The translations under genes were made by a program, and so were the position numbers. Source: Eubacterium sp. (GTDB lineage: Bacteria > Bacillota > Clostridia > Lachnospirales > Lachnospiraceae). From it: a stretch of DNA of 64,000 nt. The stretch covers positions 19,287 through 83,286 of the forward strand of contig JAFXZW010000021.1 of the NCBI GenBank assembly GCA_017541035.1, given 5' to 3'. Under the pieces are notes generated by a model, which did not search any database, was not told where the DNA came from, and was given only the letters and a program-made list of their open reading frames with translations. Shown here one piece after another: positions 58,136 to 64,000 of the stretch (position 1 is its first letter; every line of letters starts with the position of its first letter).

Positions 58136-60129
58136 GTGTGCTCCTTGATATATTTATCCACGCGCTGCTTCAGCTGATGATAATAGCAGGGACCGGTTTC
58201 CAGGATCACCTTATGGTATTCCACCGGATCAAACTTCGATCCCAGAGCATTTTCCGCATAGGTCCGCAGATCTGCCATTTCATAATATCCCATACTATAG
58301 CTCAGATAAGACGAAGCATCGCCCACAAGCATATTATAAAACTCCTGCGCACCTTCACTTTTATCTGTCAGGTCATTCTCTTTCAAATAGTTTTCTATAT
58401 CCTTTACCGTCCAACCCTCATAGTTGATCTTCAGATCGATAAAACTTTGTATAAGCACAATGTATTCACGGTTTATATTCGCCAGTCTGGATATCGTCTT
58501 TGCATATTTATTTCCGTTGAAATCACAATTGCTCACTGCCTGATAAGCTGTATAAACAGCCCAGCCTTCCATGTACCCCAGCTCCAGAAAGAGCCTGCGG
58601 ACGAGAGACGGATTCGTCCTTGCAAAATACATATTCTGATACATGTGCCCCGGGTAGCCCTCATGCGCCAGAGTTTCATAGGGTTCCGTCACACTCCCGG
58701 CATTTACACGGATAAGATTTCCATCTGGATTATCTATGGGCGGGAACATATAGAACGCCCCTGTTGCGATTGAGACCTTTTCCAGCGTTTTACTCATGTT
58801 GGCGATGGAGTATGGGATGGAATCCGTTTTAGGAAAATCCCCCATGGATTTTTCCATGATCTGATCCATCAATTCTTTTAATGGGATCTCCTTCTGATAA
58901 TCGAAGAGGGTTTTGGCATTGTCAATATAGTATTCATAGCCATCCGGATCCGAATAATAAACCTCATACATCTCCTGATGAAGTTCATTTTCTCTCCGCT
59001 GCATATAATCGATCATTTCCTGCGGCGTTTTATCACTTCCCGTGTTCTTCTTGAGAAGCAAAGCGTAATACTCATTTCCCTCCTGTCCGTAGCTGCAAAG
59101 GCCTCCCTGAACCTTTCCTTTTCCCTTCCAGCTCTGGAAGGTTTTCTTCATATCCTCATAAGCAGGCAGGAAAGCCTTCTCCACTGCTTCCCTATTCCTT
59201 TTTTTGAATTCTTCCCTCTCCGTCTCTGTAAGGAATGTGATACCATCCATGCACTCGTTAAAATAAGCCACCATGAAACTATCGTCCGTATCTTCCTTCA
59301 GGATCTCATCGCACTGGCCGATCATCACATCCAGTATACCGTCCTCCAGACCGTAACCCTCTTCAACCTTTTTCTCTTCCCCCTCCAGTTCGGCGCGAAT
59401 ATAATCAGGGAGCTGATTCACCAGGGTGATATAGTCCTCCACTGCTTCTTTGGAGTAGAAATCATAGGTTGTAAAAACCAGAGGGATTTCCTCCTGCAAA
59501 CCACGTGACGGTGAAAAAGAATGCTTCAGCCGGTAATACTCCAGCTCCGCCCGACTGATCTTCAGTTCATCCAAAAGATATTCCAGATCAAATGCCTGCT
59601 GTTCCGTGAGAGTTTTTCTGTCAATCGCTTCAAAAGTACTGATCCAGTATGTTGTTCTCTCCTTTTCCTTTTCCACAGTTTCTTTTGCTGAGGCAGCAGC
59701 TCCCCAGCCAACCTCGGGAGCCGGTATCCCCAGGCTGTCCCCATTGCGTAAATGGTCTTTATAGCTAAGCGTGCTCTTTGTCACCCTTTCCCTGAAAAAT
59801 TCAAGGAAAAGATTGTTAAGTTCCTCGTTTTCAACTGCAGCATAGGTCGTCTCCTCCGTTGTGTCCTCGGTAGTCGGAGCCTGTGTATCCTCCGTGGAAG
59901 GCTGAATGCTCGGAAGCTCCTCTGTCCTGTCACCGGAGCCGCCTCCGGTATTCGCTTCGGCAAAGGGATCATCCTCTGTTGCAAAGAGGTTGAAAATGCT
60001 TCCTGTCTTCTCTCCGGTCATCGTCTGTTCTTTCCCGCAGCCACAGAGGGAAAGAGAAATTGCGGCTATCAGTAGAAGGGACACCCAGTACCTTACTCTC
60101 TTCGGGAAAAGAGTTTTTCTTCTGTTCAT
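58132..60129 (-). CDS. DUF885-family lipoprotein, probable metallopeptidase
   Basis: 665 residues. A lipoprotein signal (SLCGC lipobox; the last Cys lipidated) is followed by a Thr/Glu-rich linker (~35-85) and a DUF885 domain. It includes the zinc-peptidase-like motif LAHEGYPGHMYQ with His-Glu and the second His, GYMEGWAVYTAY downstream, and PCYYHQLKQRV near the end. DUF885 proteins resemble gluzincin carboxypeptidases, but their substrates are mostly unknown. It should act at the outer face of the membrane. The ATG at 60129 follows AAGGAGTGACG. It has its own promoter after the atp terminator. Confidence 0.88.
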   Translation of the reverse strand: MNRRKTLFPKRVRYWVSLLLIAAISLSLCGCGKEQTMTGEKTGSIFNLFATEDDPFAEANTGGGSGDRTEELPSIQPSTEDTQAPTTEDTTEETTYAAVENEELNNLFLEFFRERVTKSTLSYKDHLRNGDSLGIPAPEVGWGAAASAKETVEKEKERTTYWISTFEAIDRKTLTEQQAFDLEYLLDELKISRAELEYYRLKHSFSPSRGLQEEIPLVFTTYDFYSKEAVEDYITLVNQLPDYIRAELEGEEKKVEEGYGLEDGILDVMIGQCDEILKEDTDDSFMVAYFNECMDGITFLTETEREEFKKRNREAVEKAFLPAYEDMKKTFQSWKGKGKVQGGLCSYGQEGNEYYALLLKKNTGSDKTPQEMIDYMQRRENELHQEMYEVYYSDPDGYEYYIDNAKTLFDYQKEIPLKELMDQIMEKSMGDFPKTDSIPYSIANMSKTLEKVSIATGAFYMFPPIDNPDGNLIRVNAGSVTEPYETLAHEGYPGHMYQNMYFARTNPSLVRRLFLELGYMEGWAVYTAYQAVSNCDFNGNKYAKTISRLANINREYIVLIQSFIDLKINYEGWTVKDIENYLKENDLTDKSEGAQEFYNMLVGDASSYLSYSMGYYEMADLRTYAENALGSKFDPVEYHKVILETGPCYYHQLKQRVDKYIKEHT

Positions 60130-60169
60130 ATCGTCACTCCTTATCGTAAGTATTCTTCCCCATAAAATC

Positions 60170-60250
60170 ATGATGCTGGGGCCAAAGGGGTTTTGCCCCC
60201 GGCTGAATATTCGCATCGCATGGTCCTTTTGACCCTGTCATCAAATCATT
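60170..60250. repeat. Dispersed palindromic repeat, copy 4 (long form)
   Basis: It contains both arm types: GGGGCCAAAGGGGTTTTGCCCCC as an internal hairpin, and the outer right arm CCTTTTGACCCTGTCATC, as in copy 1. It lies in the DUF885 gene leader. Confidence 0.7.
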
Positions 60251-60268
60251 AGTCGTTCATAACCTTGT

Positions 60269-60297
60269 ATTTTACATGATTCACGGTCTTCACACAA
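60269..60297 (-). promoter_or_regulatory. Promoter of the DUF885 gene
   Basis: On the minus strand TTGTGT (60297-60292) and TAAAAT (60274-60269) are 17 bases apart, ~25 bases past the atpC terminator. The leader then runs through repeat copy 4 to the ATG at 60129. Confidence 0.6.
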
Positions 60298-60322
60298 GTG
60301 TAAAATATGCGTAGATCTGTGC

Positions 60323-60367
60323 AAAAAACCCGGGGCAGTGCTGAACGGTTCAGAACTTCCCCGGGTT
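60323..60367 (-). terminator. Terminator of the atp operon
   Basis: AACCCGGGG (60327-60335) pairs with CCCCGGGTT (60359-60367), followed on the minus strand by TTTTTT. It lies 5 bases past the atpC stop. Confidence 0.9.
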
Positions 60368-60371
60368 ATTA

Positions 60372-60776
60372 TTATTTTCCTTCTCTTTCTGCCATCCGGA
60401 TACGGAGAACGGAACGTTTCAGTGCCAGTTCAGCCTTACCACCATCCCCGGCATTATCCTCCAGTTTCCTTTCCGCTCTGATCCGTGCTTCCTCCGCACG
60501 GTTTTTATCAATCTCCTCCGGCCACTCCACAGCTTCCGCAAGGATCGTGATCTTATCCGGGAGGATCTCCGCAAAGCCCGAATGCAGGGCAGCCTCCCGG
60601 CATTCCTTCCCGTTATGGATCCGGAGAATTCCGGGATCCAGTACCACGGTTGTAGGAACATGCTTAGGGAAAATTCCCACATCACCGTCAGTGGTGGTGA
60701 ATTCTACGAAAGTCGCTTCGCCACGGAAGAATTCCCGCTCGGGAGTAATGATAATCAGTTGTAACGTATCTGCCAT
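60372..60776 (-). CDS. atpC: F1F0 ATP synthase epsilon subunit
   Basis: 134 residues. The N-terminal beta-sandwich (LQLIIITPEREFFRGEATFVEFTTTDGDVGIFPKHVPT) and C-terminal helical hairpin rich in Ala, Glu and Arg are typical of epsilon, the rotor subunit that couples F1 and Fo and can inhibit hydrolysis. The ATG at 60776 follows AGAGGTGTGCC. It is the last gene of the atp operon, ~104 bases after atpD, and is followed directly by a strong terminator. Confidence 0.96.
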   Translation of the reverse strand: MADTLQLIIITPEREFFRGEATFVEFTTTDGDVGIFPKHVPTTVVLDPGILRIHNGKECREAALHSGFAEILPDKITILAEAVEWPEEIDKNRAEEARIRAERKLEDNAGDGGKAELALKRSVLRIRMAEREGK

Positions 60777-60879
60777 GGCACACCTCTTATAAATCACAGA
60801 ATCACTCACAACTCCGGATGACTTATCATCTGTCAATCCAAAAAGCGAAGCATTCTATACAGCCGATCTTCGGGGTATT

Positions 60880-62316
<1,437 letters not shown>

Positions 62317-62428
62317 TTAATTATTTCGTATAAATGACATTCCGATTTAAATCGAAGTCCTTCCACAGCCTGTATATGGGATACTCCCGAACTCTTTCCA
62401 GAGTTCATTCGCCTACCCTTAAATGATA

Positions 62429-63370
62429 CTATGTAAGCGCTTCCGCACCGGCTACGATCTCTGTCAACTCCTGAGTAATGGAGCCCTGACGTGCCCTGTT
62501 ATACTGCAGTTCCAAAGTACTGATCATGTCCTGGGCATTCTCGGTTGCGGAATCCATTGCCTGCATACGTGCCGCATTTTCCGATGCAATAGCCTCAAGA
62601 AATGCTCCGTAGATCAGGTTTGTCATGTATTTCGGAATGATCTCGTTCAGGATCTTTTCTTCCGGATGGTAATGATCCATGACCGATCCGAAAAACACCA
62701 TATCGCGTTCGATACCGCTGTTGGACATGCCATAATTCATCTGAAGATTCTGATCCTGCTCGGATTCTTCCAGTACCGCCGCCATATCCTCAGCAAAATC
62801 CTCCTTGGAGAGGGGGATCATTTTCCGAAGAGTGGGAATGTGAGTAACCGTATTCCGGAAATCCGTATAAGCCACATAGATCTCGTCGATCTCGCCTGCA
62901 TTGAAGCGTTCCATAAGGGTTTTCGTAATGGCAATACAGTCATTATAGAGCGGTTCGTTGATAATGTCGGACTCGTCCCATTCCACATGATAGCCCTTGC
63001 GCTTCAGACCTTCAATGCCCTTTCTGCCGATACCGAAGATCAGGGTATTCTCCTTATCAAAGCCGTAGGAATCCACCAGCTTTACGATATTGGAATTATA
63101 TCCGCCGGCCAGTCCCCTGTTGGAAGAAAGGACTATCACCGCCTTTTTCCCGGAACTGTCTTCCTTCAGGAAACGGTTGTCCAGATCCCAGGTTTTGGCC
63201 AGGATCGAGCAGATCGTTCTGTAGAGCGCCTCAAAATAAGGTGAATTGGCTTCCACCCTGGCTCTGGCTTTCTGCAGCTTCACCGTAGACACAAGCTTCA
63301 TAGCCTTGGTGATCTGCTGCGTACTCGTCACACTCTCTTTTCTTCTTTTTATGCTTCGCATAGAAGGCAT
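62429..63370 (-). CDS. atpG: F1F0 ATP synthase gamma subunit
   Basis: 313 residues. It is the central rotor shaft: long N-terminal helix SMRSIKRRKESVTSTQQITKAMKLVSTVKLQKA and C-terminal helix AMDSATENAQDMISTLELQYNRARQGSITQELTEIVAGAEAL, with the Rossmann-like middle (VIVLSSNRGLAGGYNSNIV). It is slightly longer than the usual ~285 residues because of insertions in the middle domain. The ATG follows TGGAGGAATTAGATC. It lies 22 bases after atpA. Confidence 0.97.
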   Translation of the reverse strand: MPSMRSIKRRKESVTSTQQITKAMKLVSTVKLQKARARVEANSPYFEALYRTICSILAKTWDLDNRFLKEDSSGKKAVIVLSSNRGLAGGYNSNIVKLVDSYGFDKENTLIFGIGRKGIEGLKRKGYHVEWDESDIINEPLYNDCIAITKTLMERFNAGEIDEIYVAYTDFRNTVTHIPTLRKMIPLSKEDFAEDMAAVLEESEQDQNLQMNYGMSNSGIERDMVFFGSVMDHYHPEEKILNEIIPKYMTNLIYGAFLEAIASENAARMQAMDSATENAQDMISTLELQYNRARQGSITQELTEIVAGAEALT

Positions 63371-63392
63371 GATCTAATTCCTCCATACGGCC

Positions 63393-64000
63393 TTACGATT
63401 CGGAAGGGCTCTGCATTTTCTTCTTGGTTTCCACGATTGCGTGAACAAGCATCTTCTCAACGTCTTCTTTTATCTCTTTCTCCTCACGAATCCGGCTAAA
63501 GATGTCCGGTTCATAGTTGGAAATGTACTCAAAGAGCGCCTCTTCAAATGCTGCAATCTGATTCACGGCAATGTCCAGCAGGTAATGCTTTACGGCCGCA
63601 TAAATGATCACCGTCTGCTTTTCCACCGGCAACGGCTTATACTGGGGCTGAACCAGGATCTGACGGATCCTTTCGCCCTGTGCCAGCTTCTCCTTTGTGT
63701 CATCATCCAGCTCAGAACCGAACTGGGAGAAAGCAGCCAGCTCACGGTATTGCGCCAGCTCCACACGAATGGGAGCGGCAATCTTCTTCATTGCCTTGAT
63801 CTGCGCGGCACCACCCACCCGGGATACGGAAAGTCCGGGATTGACGGCCGGGCGGAAACCGGAATTGAACATTTCCGTCTCCAGATAGATCTGTCCGTCT
63901 GTAATGGAAATAACGTTGGTGGGAATGTACGCCGAAACGTCTCCCGCCTGCGTCTCAATGATGGGAAGTGCGGTAAGGGATCCTCCGCCGTACTCTTCAC
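63393..64000 (-). CDS. atpA: F1F0 ATP synthase alpha subunit, C-terminal part
   Basis: About 201 C-terminal residues are visible; the rest lies beyond the right edge. The reading includes [36 protein letters not shown], the signature [17 protein letters not shown], and the helical end ([33 protein letters not shown]). It is the non-catalytic nucleotide-binding subunit. The order alpha, gamma, beta, epsilon is the standard bacterial F1 gene order, so delta, b, c and a genes should lie further right. Confidence 0.97.
   Translation of the reverse strand, partial: EEYGGGSLTALPIIETQAGDVSAYIPTNVISITDGQIYLETEMFNSGFRPAVNPGLSVSRVGGAAQIKAMKKIAAPIRVELAQYRELAAFSQFGSELDDDTKEKLAQGERIRQILVQPQYKPLPVEKQTVIIYAAVKHYLLDIAVNQIAAFEEALFEYISNYEPDIFSRIREEKEIKEDVEKMLVHAIVETKKKMQSPSES

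Overview
The window looks like chromosomal DNA of a Gram-positive anaerobe of the class Clostridia, most likely family Lachnospiraceae (inference). The evidence is a glmS ribozyme in front of glmS, a DUF4317 gene, a SleB-type cell-wall hydrolase with cell-wall-binding repeats, a RecD2 helicase, a PyrI-containing aspartate transcarbamylase, an archaeal/eukaryal-type ProRS, a lipoprotein GH9 glucanase, and Shine-Dalgarno sites of the GGAGG type. There are no rRNA or tRNA genes, phage or complete insertion sequences. The genes are mostly housekeeping, packed in short minus-strand operons.

Layout. 1-1.5 kb: membrane protein fragment and a CPBP protease (+). 1.6-6.7 kb: ddl, comF-like, recD2 and an MreB homologue (-). 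6.7-9.4 kb: a PAS/GAF sensor protein with no output domain, and a coiled-coil protein with cysteines exactly every 11 residues. 9.6-12.9 kb: lipoprotein, then a glmS ribozyme with a large structured insertion, then glmS (+). 13-20 kb: SleB-like hydrolase, gtrA and its glycosyltransferase, metG, murA, DUF4317 protein. 20-25.5 kb: a four-gene module of ABC ATPase, permease, response regulator and sensor kinase. 25.7-29.4 kb: metK, an atypical ornithine-carbamoyltransferase-like gene, pyrB, pyrI. 29.5-38.2 kb: GNAT, hybrid kinase, YfhO-type membrane protein, GH9 glucanase, eukaryotic-type HisA. 38.3-40.5 kb: SpoVK-like AAA ATPase and TetR regulator (+). 40.6-45.1 kb: a compact operon of free-standing condensation-domain protein, carrier protein and AMP-forming ligase, next to an alpha/beta hydrolase. 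45.2-49.2 kb: membrane protein, NlpC/P60-like protein, phosphoglucomutase. 49.2-58.1 kb: degraded cell-wall-binding gene, cca, proS, RluA-type pseudouridine synthase, aminotransferase, sugar transferase, hflX, HAD phosphatase. 58.1-64 kb: DUF885 lipoprotein, and atpC, atpD, atpG and part of atpA.

The most interesting items are: the glmS ribozyme whose peripheral arm carries an extra ~270-nt multi-hairpin insertion; the condensation/carrier/ligase operon with its own promoter and a palindrome over the -10; the hendecad cysteine coiled coil; a three-way-junction RNA-like element overlapping the pyrI stop codon; a family of dispersed palindromic repeats in intergenic regions; and an ornithine-carbamoyltransferase relative lacking both substrate-side motifs.

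Wall synthesis is a recurrent theme (ddl, murA, glmS, mreB, SleB-like hydrolase, sugar transferase, GtrA pair, phosphoglucomutase), but these genes lie in separate transcription units, not in one cluster. All assignments rest on reading the sequence; no database search was run.
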